Shown piece after piece: positions 1-7,552 of a stretch of DNA of 64,000 nucleotides (position 1 is its first letter; every line of letters begins with the position of its first letter). Source of the stretch: UBA7359 sp041689615. Its GTDB lineage: Bacteria; Pseudomonadota; Gammaproteobacteria; Eutrophobiales; Eutrophobiaceae. Under the pieces are notes generated by a model. The model worked only from the letters and a program-made list of their open reading frames with translations, was not told where the DNA came from and did no database searches. The stretch covers positions 1-64,000 of the forward strand of contig JBDNFW010000033.1 of assembly GCA_041689615.1 (NCBI GenBank), in the 5' to 3' direction. The position numbers and the translations under genes are program-made.

Positions 1-393
1 CGCAAAATTGTTGGTTGGTCATTTAGTACAAAGCGCAATACCGAGCTAACCAAAAGTGCATTACGAATGGCGCTGTCACGGTCACAACCAAAACCGGGTT
101 GTTTGTTTCATTCAGATCAAGGGATCGAATATGCAGCACATAAATATCGTGACATGGTTGAAGGTGCCGGGATGGTGAGGAGCATGAGTCGTAAAGGCAA
201 CCCATTAGATAATGCAACGATGGAATCATTCTTCCATACGTTGAAAGCAGAATTAGTTCATCGTCAATTGTTTAATGAGGTGATTGAAGCAGTGGCGCAT
301 ATTGTCGAATACATTGAGTTTTATAATCGAGAACGATTGCATTCATCTTTGGACTATCAATCACCGGAAAATTATGAAAAGCTATGTGCATAA
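1..393 (+). CDS. IS3-family transposase, C-terminal part (enters from left edge)
   Basis: The frame is open from base 1 (RKIVGWS...), so the 5' part lies outside the window. It carries the C-terminal half of a DDE integrase core. HSDQG holds the second catalytic Asp, and the region ending in the glutamate follows the pattern GNPLDNATMESFFHTLKAE. The tail FYNRERLHSSLDYQSPENYE is typical of OrfB of IS3-family elements. The product cuts and joins the element's ends. I see no frameshift in the visible part. Whether the element is intact cannot be judged from here. Confidence 0.9.
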   Translation, partial: RKIVGWSFSTKRNTELTKSALRMALSRSQPKPGCLFHSDQGIEYAAHKYRDMVEGAGMVRSMSRKGNPLDNATMESFFHTLKAELVHRQLFNEVIEAVAHIVEYIEFYNRERLHSSLDYQSPENYEKLCA

Positions 394-395
394 AG

Positions 396-420
396 TGTCC
401 ACAAAAGTGGTGCTAGATCA
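396..420. repeat. Probable right terminal inverted repeat of the IS3 element
   Basis: Just after the transposase stop lies TGTCCACAAAAGTGG followed by TGCTAGATCA. Read on the other strand it begins TGATCTAGCACC and runs to GTGGACA, the usual look of IS3-group ends, which finish in TG...CA. The left end is outside the window, so the repeat cannot be paired and the exact last base is uncertain. Confidence 0.55.
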
Positions 421-462
421 CACTGATTATTTCAATCGTTAAATCTCTACCACGCCAACCAC

Positions 463-490
463 TTGCACAATTTACTGGACAAGTTATACT
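463..490 (+). promoter_or_regulatory. Candidate promoter and operator of the toxin-antitoxin pair
   Basis: TTGCAC (463-468) and TATACT (485-490) are spaced 16 bp apart, a plausible sigma-70 promoter about 35 bp upstream of the antitoxin ATG. The decamer ACTTGCACAA occurs twice, at 461-470 over the -35 and at 488-497 just past the -10, so it may be a repeated operator half for autorepression. A short palindrome TACATGTA follows at about 506-513. YefM-YoeB operators commonly contain TGTACA-like palindromes. Operator function is inferred. Confidence 0.45.
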
Positions 491-524
491 TGCACAACCT
501 TTGGTACATGTAGGTGTAACCCTA

Positions 525-779
525 ATGAAAGTCGTAAATTTTTCTGATGCTCGAAATCGTCTAAAAAGTGTGCTGGATCGAGTAGTTAGTGATGCTGACT
601 ACACAATAATTTCCCGGAGGGATGCCGACGATGCGGTAGTTATGTCTCTCGACCAATTCAACGGCCTCATGGAAACGGTACACTTGCTAAAAAGCCCTGC
701 AAATGCGGCGCATCTTAATAAATCCATTAAGCAATATCGATCAGGCAAAGTTCAGAAGCACAATCTGACCAATGATTGA
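525..779 (+). CDS. yefM: YefM/Phd-family antitoxin
   Basis: This small protein of 84 residues starts MKVVNFSDARNRLKSVLDRV, the N-terminal DNA-binding fold of Phd/YefM antitoxins, followed by VVMSLDQFNGLMET, a conserved YefM segment. The C-terminal part, rich in K and Q, would be the unstructured toxin-binding tail. It should bind and neutralise the YoeB-type toxin encoded directly downstream and repress the shared promoter. A TTG at 501 would add eight residues, but the ATG at 525 matches the family's usual start. It overlaps the toxin gene by 8 bp. Confidence 0.88.
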   Translation: MKVVNFSDARNRLKSVLDRVVSDADYTIISRRDADDAVVMSLDQFNGLMETVHLLKSPANAAHLNKSIKQYRSGKVQKHNLTND

Positions 780-1038
780 GCTTCTAACTTGGACCAAGGA
801 GGCTTGGACGGACTATGTGTATTGGCAAAGCCAAGATAAGAAGACTCTCAAACGCATCAACAAGCTAATTCTCGATGCTCAACGAAGCCCCTTTGAGGGT
901 ATCGGCAAACCTGAGGCGCTAAAAGAAAACTTAGTAGGTTTTTGGTCTAGACGAATTGATGATACCAACCGCTTAGTTTATGCGGTTGGCAAAAAACAAC
1001 TCATTATCATTTCGTGTCGGTACCACTATGAAAAATGA
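772..1038 (+). CDS. yoeB: YoeB-family mRNA interferase toxin
   Basis: At 88 residues this is a standard-length Txe/YoeB toxin, which cleaves mRNA in the ribosomal A site. Glu48, Arg67 and His85 line up with the catalytic Glu46, Arg65 and His83 of E. coli YoeB. The C-terminal RYHYEK is the family signature (RYHY). The ATG lies inside the end of the antitoxin gene, which suggests translational coupling. All catalytic positions are present, so it is probably active. The pair sits next to an IS3 end, a common setting for mobile toxin-antitoxin modules. Confidence 0.92.
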   Translation: MIELLTWTKEAWTDYVYWQSQDKKTLKRINKLILDAQRSPFEGIGKPEALKENLVGFWSRRIDDTNRLVYAVGKKQLIIISCRYHYEK

Positions 1039-1087
1039 TTTAACAAATTTAGTCAAGCGACGCTGAAAAGCGCGTCTTAGCTAGGCG

Positions 1088-1753
1088 TTATAAAAACAGA
1101 TACAAAACACTTTCTTCAATTTTGTATTCGATCTTATTAAGTGGCTGTTGATTTCCTTTTTCTATGCATTCACCATTTTCCAGGTTGAATTTCCATTGAT
1201 GCATTGGGCATTTTAGTATCATGCCATCGATTGCATCACAGGGGATTATTGAAGACTTATGTGGGCAGATGCTATCAAACACTTGAATGGCATTATCGAT
1301 TTTCGTAATAAAAAAACTCTTTCCATCATATTCATGATGTGACACGCCTTGTTTTATTTCATCAATGGCTATTAATTTATGCCATTGTTTTTTTTTACTT
1401 GATTTTGATTTTGATTTTGATTTTGATTTTGATTTTCCCAAGCTATCCGGATTAAATTCTGGCAGTTCCATTTTTATAATAATATCTATTGCCCAGATAA
1501 TTTTACTTAAACCTAAGGTCGGCATACATGTCAACATCGCATCCAGAATTTCATCCGCAGTATTCCCCTGTTTCAATGCTCTTTTTAGGTATTGTTTTAA
1601 TCCTGCTTCGGTTTTTGCATCGACTTTTGTTATAACGGATAACAATGAACGTGTTTTATCATCAAGATGTTTTCCACCCTCTTTCAAAAATTGAAAATAC
1701 GGTTCAATTGCATCTTTTCTAACTTTTAATAAATAATCCAGTGCATCACTCAT
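1088..1753 (-). CDS. CMD-like domain fused to a Rieske [2Fe-2S] domain
   Basis: The first ~100 residues resemble the carboxymuconolactone decarboxylase/AhpD fold (KTRSLLSVITKVDAKTEAGLKQYLKRALKQG...EILDAMLTCMP). The CxxC that AhpD-type enzymes use is absent; only one Cys remains. A lysine-serine repeat linker (about 107-118) follows. The second half is a Rieske-type ferredoxin domain with Cys163-x-His165 and Cys182-x-x-His185, which would bind one [2Fe-2S] cluster. No signal peptide is seen. The stop of the upstream gene overlaps this start by 8 bp, so both are probably in one operon. The fusion suggests an electron-transfer role. The substrate is unknown, and a purely structural role for the CMD-like part is possible. 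Confidence 0.75.
   Translation of the reverse strand: MSDALDYLLKVRKDAIEPYFQFLKEGGKHLDDKTRSLLSVITKVDAKTEAGLKQYLKRALKQGNTADEILDAMLTCMPTLGLSKIIWAIDIIIKMELPEFNPDSLGKSKSKSKSKSKSSKKKQWHKLIAIDEIKQGVSHHEYDGKSFFITKIDNAIQVFDSICPHKSSIIPCDAIDGMILKCPMHQWKFNLENGECIEKGNQQPLNKIEYKIEESVLYLFL
1401..1436. repeat. Hexanucleotide microsatellite (GATTTT)6 inside the coding region
   Basis: Six perfect tandem copies of GATTTT. Read on the minus strand they are AAA TCA repeats that encode the Lys-Ser linker between the two domains of the fusion protein. Because the unit is 6 bp, slippage would change linker length without a frameshift. Confidence 0.95.
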
Positions 1754-2240
1754 CGACTTCGTCTTCCTCTTCTTGATTCGACCATTCTCTCGGCATCATT
1801 TCTACGGTTCGCTCGCTTACTTTAATTGAATACAAATCTTCCATTAACAAGGCAGTTGTTAGGCTATGATAATCACCATGAATTATCATAATATTTATTT
1901 TCGGATCAATCGATTTATAAATCTCTTCTGCTTTATTAAATAGAATTGTCTTTTTAACCGCACGTTGCACTGGAATATTGACCGAAACGATTCCGACTTT
2001 GTGGCTATCTTTTAAAGTACAGGCATTCATATTGTTTTTTTGAAAGCAGCGCGCGCCAGCATTCATAACAATTCCGCCCGTATCTGCATCAACAGTACGA
2101 AATCGAACTTCAGCGAAGCTCAATCTTTTCTCTATTGTCGTGCCAAACATTTCAAAATAATCAGCCGCAACAAATAAACCAGAAATAATTATTATGAATG
2201 AAACAATATAGACAATTGTTTTTAACGTTTTCTTCTTCAC
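1746..2240 (-). CDS. Unknown membrane-anchored protein
   Basis: I do not recognise this 164-residue protein. It starts with a basic stretch (MKKKTLK) and one strong hydrophobic helix (about residues 8-27), so it is probably anchored in the inner membrane with the rest in the periplasm. Two cysteines in the middle (AGARCFQKNNMNACTLKD) could form a disulfide. The beta-rich segment VRFRTVDADTGGIVMNAGARC loosely recalls carboxypeptidase-regulatory or PEGA-like surface domains, which is a weak similarity. The tail is very acidic (EEEDEVDE). It lies between the CPA2 antiporter gene, 7 bp upstream, and the CMD-Rieske gene, which it overlaps. Confidence 0.6.
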   Translation of the reverse strand: MKKKTLKTIVYIVSFIIIISGLFVAADYFEMFGTTIEKRLSFAEVRFRTVDADTGGIVMNAGARCFQKNNMNACTLKDSHKVGIVSVNIPVQRAVKKTILFNKAEEIYKSIDPKINIMIIHGDYHSLTTALLMEDLYSIKVSERTVEMMPREWSNQEEEDEVDE

Positions 2241-2247
2241 TTATATA

Positions 2248-3417
2248 TCAATCTCTACGTAAACGATCTGTTACTGAGATAGGCGTTGGGTATTTCATAA
2301 CAATAATGTATGACGAGACAACAAACGTAATCAGCGTCGCTAATTGAATCAAGTATGAAGTTTTATCGTCAATAAAACCTGATTCAACTGCAAGTACTGC
2401 AATTAATAATGAAAATTCACTAATCTGACCAAGTCTAAAACCTGTTTCGAATGAAACGTATCTCTTCTCACCCTGATCACGTAATAGCCAACTAAATACT
2501 AACGGTTTGAACACAAGTACCATTACCGCAAGGATTGATGCGGGGATATAAATCTCATTAATTAACGACATATTAAAACCCGCACCAAGCGAGAAGAAAA
2601 AGATAATCAAAAAGAAATCTCTTAACGGCTTCAAACTATCAGTAATGAATAATGCTATAGGACTCGAAGCTAATGTTACTCCGGCTATGAACGCCCCTAT
2701 TTCGTGAGACAAACCAACATAATGTGCGAGTTCTGCAACACCAAGACACCATGCAATTGCTAATAAAAAGATATATTCATGTATTTGGTCGAAACGTTGA
2801 ATTAGTTTAATCAGAATAAATTTTTCTATTAAATAAACAACGCCGATTAATAATGGCAAATAAGCCAATTGAAGTGCTATGTCGACGATTAAGTTTCCAC
2901 CTTTGCCGTAACCTTGTAGCAATAAAAGAATAACAATCGCGATTAAATCCTGAATCAATAAGATACTAATTATAATTTGACCGGTGTGTCTGTGGTGCAA
3001 TGTTGTTGTTGGTAATAGTTTCAAACCAATAATGGTGCTGGAAAACATCATGACGGCACCAACTAACATGGCTTGTAAAAAGTCATAACCAAAGACATAG
3101 CCAATTAAAAATCCAAGTACAGCAAAAACAGTAGAACTGGCAAGCGTAACAACGACAGCTTCTCTTAGCATTTGCCATAATTGTTGCGGGAGTAGATCTA
3201 AACCGAGAAGATAGAGAAGAAAAATAATACCTATTTTAGAGATGTCGCTAATTAATTCCTGATCATTTACAAAACCTAAACCCCACGGACCAAGTAGTAA
3301 ACCCAATGCTATATAAGCCACGATCATGGCCTGCCGAGCATACAGAGCAAGCGTCGCAAACACGGCAGCGCCGGTAAAAATCAAAAATATTGAATATTCA
3401 ATCGATTGCTCAGTCAT
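2248..3417 (-). CDS. CPA2-family cation:proton antiporter (KefB/Na_H_exchanger type)
   Basis: This integral membrane protein of 389 residues has about eleven to thirteen hydrophobic helices. It matches monovalent cation:H+ antiporter-2 proteins: YIALGLLLGPWGLGF near the N-terminus, IIGLKLLP, and a later EIGAFIAGVTLASSPIALFITDSLKPLRDFFLIIFFFSLG segment. It ends after the transport domain and lacks the C-terminal TrkA-N regulatory domain of full-length KefB/KefC. Ion specificity (K+ or Na+) cannot be read from sequence. It is encoded between hrpA and the unknown anchored protein on the same strand. Confidence 0.85.
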   Translation of the reverse strand: MTEQSIEYSIFLIFTGAAVFATLALYARQAMIVAYIALGLLLGPWGLGFVNDQELISDISKIGIIFLLYLLGLDLLPQQLWQMLREAVVVTLASSTVFAVLGFLIGYVFGYDFLQAMLVGAVMMFSSTIIGLKLLPTTTLHHRHTGQIIISILLIQDLIAIVILLLLQGYGKGGNLIVDIALQLAYLPLLIGVVYLIEKFILIKLIQRFDQIHEYIFLLAIAWCLGVAELAHYVGLSHEIGAFIAGVTLASSPIALFITDSLKPLRDFFLIIFFFSLGAGFNMSLINEIYIPASILAVMVLVFKPLVFSWLLRDQGEKRYVSFETGFRLGQISEFSLLIAVLAVESGFIDDKTSYLIQLATLITFVVSSYIIVMKYPTPISVTDRLRRD

Positions 3418-3435
3418 TTCCTTCTCAACTCAGGT

Positions 3436-6400
3436 TTATACTACTTTTTGAAGCTTATCCCACATTTTATCCATCCGTTTAATCGAAATGGGCACTTTCG
3501 TTTTCAACTCTTGCGTAAACAACGATATTCGTAATTCTTCAATCATCCAACGGTAATCGTACAGCGATGTCGTGAAACAATCCGTTTCATAAGCATTATC
3601 TACTAATTTCTTGATTCTATTCCAATGTTCTTGAATGAATAAGGTATTTTGTTTGTCTTTTTCTGTGCCGTTTTCAAGTTTTTCAATGCGCTTTGAAATG
3701 GAATCCAGATATCTTGGGTATTGTTGCAGGTTTTTATAAGGAACATCGTTAATAAACCCACCGAAGATTAAATAGTCTATCTGTTCTTCAATATCAGAAA
3801 CTGCACCAATATGTTTCAAAACATCAGGATCAGACAATCGGGATAATATTTTTACCTGTTTTTCCAATATTGTTTCTAACAGAACACAAGTTTTCTCTGC
3901 GTTTATTAATAAATTTCGTTTGTTTTCAGACAAGGTTGCGTAAAAACGATCCTGTTGTCGAATAGACTCCTGTTCGTACAAAAATGTTTCATCTACGGCA
4001 AGATTCACAATCTCTTCTATCAATTCATTTTTTGAACCAATATTGCTATACATCAAAGCCAGCTTTTCAATACTGCGAAGGTTTTTTCGCAAATACTTAA
4101 TTTCTTTTACCAACTCTTTTTTAAACAAGGCTCTTAAGCCATATCTTAAATAATATTCGGCAGTTTCCTGATTATCGAAGGCGTGCTTATAAACACTCCC
4201 CTCTTCTTCAATCAATGATGGATATACGGTAATAACATCTTCGTTTATTTTTATTTCCTGTTTTAAAGGCAACTCGCCGAAATCCCATTCTGTTACTTCT
4301 TCAGTTCCATATTCGTTTTCATAAAGATCAGTAAATGCATTTTCTGCTTTATCAGAAAATTTTTCTTTTAAAGCATTGATATCTTTGCCAATGCCAAGTA
4401 ATTCATTATCTGCATCTATAATTCTATAATTGATTTTTAAATGATCCGGCAAGGTAGTTTCTACCCAGTCTGACTCTTTTATTTCAACAGAGCGTGTTCT
4501 AAATAAATACGCAGACAAGTTTTGTTTCAAAGGCACAGAATAATTAGTTATATTCTTTGCGCATTCTGAGGCTATCTCTGGGATAGGTACTATTTTTGTT
4601 CTTATCTGTTTTGGCAATGATCTTAGTAAAATAGTAATCTTCTCTTCTATTAAGCCTGGCACCAGATAATCCATTTGCTTTTCATTAAACTGATTTAATA
4701 CGGCAACAGGAATATCAATATTAAGTCCATCATCACTTTTTCCTGGTTCAAACTTATATTCAAGCGGCATGCTGATGCCTCTGGACTGAATAGTGTCTGG
4801 ATAAGTATTTTCAGTAATATGATCGGCCTCATGATTCATAATTGATTCTTTATCTAGGAATAAGGCTTGTTTTTGATCTTTATCGAGCCTCTTTGCCCAT
4901 GCCGCGAATGACTGTCCATCATAAACATCAATAGGTAATGCTTTGTCATAAAAAGAATAAATTAACTCTTCGTCAACTATGTCCGGGCGACGCGACTTTA
5001 CTTCTAATTCTCTGAGTTCTTTTACTAGTTTATTATTATGCTTAAAAAAATTGGCTGCAGATTCCAGATCACCGTCAACTAATGCGTTTCTAATAAATAA
5101 TGCTTTTGATTCAACTGGATTAATTCGACCATAGTTCACTCTTTTTCCAGCCACCAAAGTCATGCCATATAAACTGATTTTTTCTAAAGCAACGACGCGC
5201 GCACTTTTGCTTTGCCAATGTGCATCTGAATAATCATATTTTAATAAATGATCTGCCGTATTAATTAACCAGTTTGATTCGATTAGCGCCACATTACGTG
5301 CATATAAACGTGATGTTTCAATCAAATCTGCAGCGACAATCCATTTGGGTTTTTTATTAAACTGTCCTGATGCAGGAAAGATATTTAATTTAATATCTCT
5401 TGCTCCAGTGTACTCATGTTTATCTGACAAAAAAGCAACGTGACTCGGCATACCCATTAAGATTGCACAATGAATATTTTGATAGCTTGCCGGTTCAGTA
5501 TTAATAGCAAACTTCATTTCCGTACAGACATGGCGTAATTGACGATGTATATCAGCCCACTCTCGCATTCGCATATAAGAGAGAAAGTTTTGCTGACATA
5601 ATTTTCTCAGTTTGTTCTGAGAAAGCTTCTTTTGTTGCTTTTGATAAAAATGCCAAAGATTAACAAACCATAAAAAATCTGAATTCTCATCATCATACTG
5701 TTCGTGCGCCTTGTCAGACTTTTCCTGTTTATCGATTGGTCGTTCTCTCGGGCTTTGAATACTTAACGCGCTAACAATAATTAATATCTCATTCAGACAA
5801 TTAAACTCATTCGCTGCAATTAATAATCTTGCATGTCTTGGATCTAATGGAAACCTTGCTATGTTTCGACCTATAGTAGTTAAATCATCTTGCTTATCGA
5901 GCGCATTAATTTCCTGTAACACGCGCATACCATCATTGATTAATTTTTTATCTGGTGGATTAATGAAAGGGTAATTTTCTATATCACCAATATTCAATGC
6001 TTTCATTTGCAAGATCACTGAAGCAAGATTAGTGCGTAATACTTCCGGCTGAGTAAATTCACTACGAGACAGAAAATCTTCTTCACTATATAAACGAATA
6101 CAAATGCCATCACTAGTACGACCACAACGACCTTTGCGTTGATTCGCCGCAGCCATTGATATTTTTTCGATGGGTAAGCGTTGTACTTTGCTGCGATAAC
6201 TGTAACGACTGATTCGCGCCATGCCGCTATCGATGACATATCGCACACCGGGAATGGTTAATGATGTTTCGGCAATATTCGTCGCGAGCACAATATGGCG
6301 CCTTTTATGCGGTGCAAATATTTTATTTTGTCTAGAAGAACTCAAGCGCGCATAAAGCGGTAATATATCTGTATCTCGTAAGTTTTGTTTTCGTAGAAAT

Positions 6401-7326
6401 TTATCGGTTTCATGTATCTCGCCTTCCCCTTCTAAAAAGATGAGAATGTCGCCCATATCAAAAGAAGTCAGTTCATGAATCGCATCCAAAATTACACCTT
6501 CACGTCCACGGTCATTTTCGCTCTCTTCATCTTCTTCAATCGGTCGATACAACACATCAACCGGAAAACTCCGACCTGAGACTTCAATAATCGGTGCATT
6601 ATCAAAGTGTTCTGAAAACCGAGTCACATCAATGGTTGCTGAAGTAATAATGACTTTTAGATCAGGTCGTTTTTGTAAGAGTTGCTTTAAGTAACCTAAA
6701 ATAAAATCAATATTGAGACTGCGCTCGTGGGCTTCATCAATAATTAACGTGTCGTATTGATTCAAATAACGGTCTTGTTGTAGCTCGGCTAATAAAATAC
6801 CGTCTGTCATTAACTTGATATATGAATTTTTATTACTGACATCCTGATGGCGTATTTTATAACCGACATGCGTACCTAATTCGGATTGCAATTCATCCGC
6901 AATACGCTTCGCTACCGTCTTTGCTGCAATACGTCTGGGTTGGGTATGACCAATATAGCCATCTATGCCACGACCTAATGTAAGACAGAGTTTTGGCAAC
7001 TGCGTTGTTTTACCGGAACCGGTTTCACCGCAAATAATAACGACCTGATTATTTTTTATTGCGCCAGCAATGTCTTCTTTGTGTTGATTAATCGGCAAAT
7101 CATTATCGAAATGACAAGCTGGTAAGTTAGCTTGTCTGTCTAGTTTGATTTGAATGGAATGACCAATTTTGTTTTTCAAAGTATTCCAATCAGATTGTTT
7201 GCACTCAGGTTTTTTGAGTAACTTTTCAAATTGTCTGGTGAGAATAAAACGTTCTGAAATGCGTGTGTTAGCAAGCTGTTTGCGAAGCTCCGCAATTTGA
7301 TCAGAATTTTTATTTTTTTTGTTCAC
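3436..7326 (-). CDS. hrpA: ATP-dependent DEAH-box RNA helicase HrpA
   Basis: Full-length HrpA (1296 residues; E. coli HrpA is about 1300). Walker A GETGSGKT is at 100-107, DEAH at 197-200, SAT at 229-231, and motif VI QRKGRCGR follows the AETSLTIPGVRYVIDSG block. Downstream come the winged-helix/ratchet region and the long C-terminal extension specific to bacterial HrpA. In E. coli HrpA acts in mRNA processing and in ribosome rescue. The coding sequence is intact. It stands first in a minus-strand run of four genes, 18 bp ahead of the antiporter gene, and is divergent from the PP2C gene. Confidence 0.95.
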   Translation of the reverse strand: MNKKNKNSDQIAELRKQLANTRISERFILTRQFEKLLKKPECKQSDWNTLKNKIGHSIQIKLDRQANLPACHFDNDLPINQHKEDIAGAIKNNQVVIICGETGSGKTTQLPKLCLTLGRGIDGYIGHTQPRRIAAKTVAKRIADELQSELGTHVGYKIRHQDVSNKNSYIKLMTDGILLAELQQDRYLNQYDTLIIDEAHERSLNIDFILGYLKQLLQKRPDLKVIITSATIDVTRFSEHFDNAPIIEVSGRSFPVDVLYRPIEEDEESENDRGREGVILDAIHELTSFDMGDILIFLEGEGEIHETDKFLRKQNLRDTDILPLYARLSSSRQNKIFAPHKRRHIVLATNIAETSLTIPGVRYVIDSGMARISRYSYRSKVQRLPIEKISMAAANQRKGRCGRTSDGICIRLYSEEDFLSRSEFTQPEVLRTNLASVILQMKALNIGDIENYPFINPPDKKLINDGMRVLQEINALDKQDDLTTIGRNIARFPLDPRHARLLIAANEFNCLNEILIIVSALSIQSPRERPIDKQEKSDKAHEQYDDENSDFLWFVNLWHFYQKQQKKLSQNKLRKLCQQNFLSYMRMREWADIHRQLRHVCTEMKFAINTEPASYQNIHCAILMGMPSHVAFLSDKHEYTGARDIKLNIFPASGQFNKKPKWIVAADLIETSRLYARNVALIESNWLINTADHLLKYDYSDAHWQSKSARVVALEKISLYGMTLVAGKRVNYGRINPVESKALFIRNALVDGDLESAANFFKHNNKLVKELRELEVKSRRPDIVDEELIYSFYDKALPIDVYDGQSFAAWAKRLDKDQKQALFLDKESIMNHEADHITENTYPDTIQSRGISMPLEYKFEPGKSDDGLNIDIPVAVLNQFNEKQMDYLVPGLIEEKITILLRSLPKQIRTKIVPIPEIASECAKNITNYSVPLKQNLSAYLFRTRSVEIKESDWVETTLPDHLKINYRIIDADNELLGIGKDINALKEKFSDKAENAFTDLYENEYGTEEVTEWDFGELPLKQEIKINEDVITVYPSLIEEEGSVYKHAFDNQETAEYYLRYGLRALFKKELVKEIKYLRKNLRSIEKLALMYSNIGSKNELIEEIVNLAVDETFLYEQESIRQQDRFYATLSENKRNLLINAEKTCVLLETILEKQVKILSRLSDPDVLKHIGAVSDIEEQIDYLIFGGFINDVPYKNLQQYPRYLDSISKRIEKLENGTEKDKQNTLFIQEHWNRIKKLVDNAYETDCFTTSLYDYRWMIEELRISLFTQELKTKVPISIKRMDKMWDKLQKVV

Positions 7327-7412
7327 AATGGCATCTGAAATAGCATTAATTATTTAAAATCAACTCATCCAATTTATTGATTTTAATCAAGTATTTATTT
7401 GTATTTTATTGG

Positions 7413-7441
7413 TTGACTGGTAGGATATTGAGCCATAATAA
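7413..7441 (+). promoter_or_regulatory. Candidate sigma-70 promoter for the PP2C-FGE gene
   Basis: TTGACT (7413-7418) and TAATAA (7436-7441) are separated by 17 bp, in the 226-bp AT-rich spacer between hrpA and the PP2C gene. It is about 110 bp upstream of the start codon, giving a long leader. The start is preceded by GGAG at about 7535. The rest of the spacer holds no other gene that I can support. Confidence 0.5.
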
Positions 7442-7552
7442 TACGAATATGACTAAAACAGTATTTTCTGAATTAAGTACTGAATAATAACTAATAATAT
7501 CAATAATTTAAAAAAAATTTCTTGAATTATTCAAATGGAGATTTCCTAGCGT

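Noticed and set aside
1401..1436. CRISPR-like repeat
   Set aside because: The tandem hexamers have no spacers and encode an in-frame linker. No true CRISPR array was seen anywhere in the window.
1365..1694. Plus-strand frame with a Phe-Asp repeat
   Set aside because: It is the complement of the Lys-Ser repeat and CMD-like region of the real minus-strand gene.
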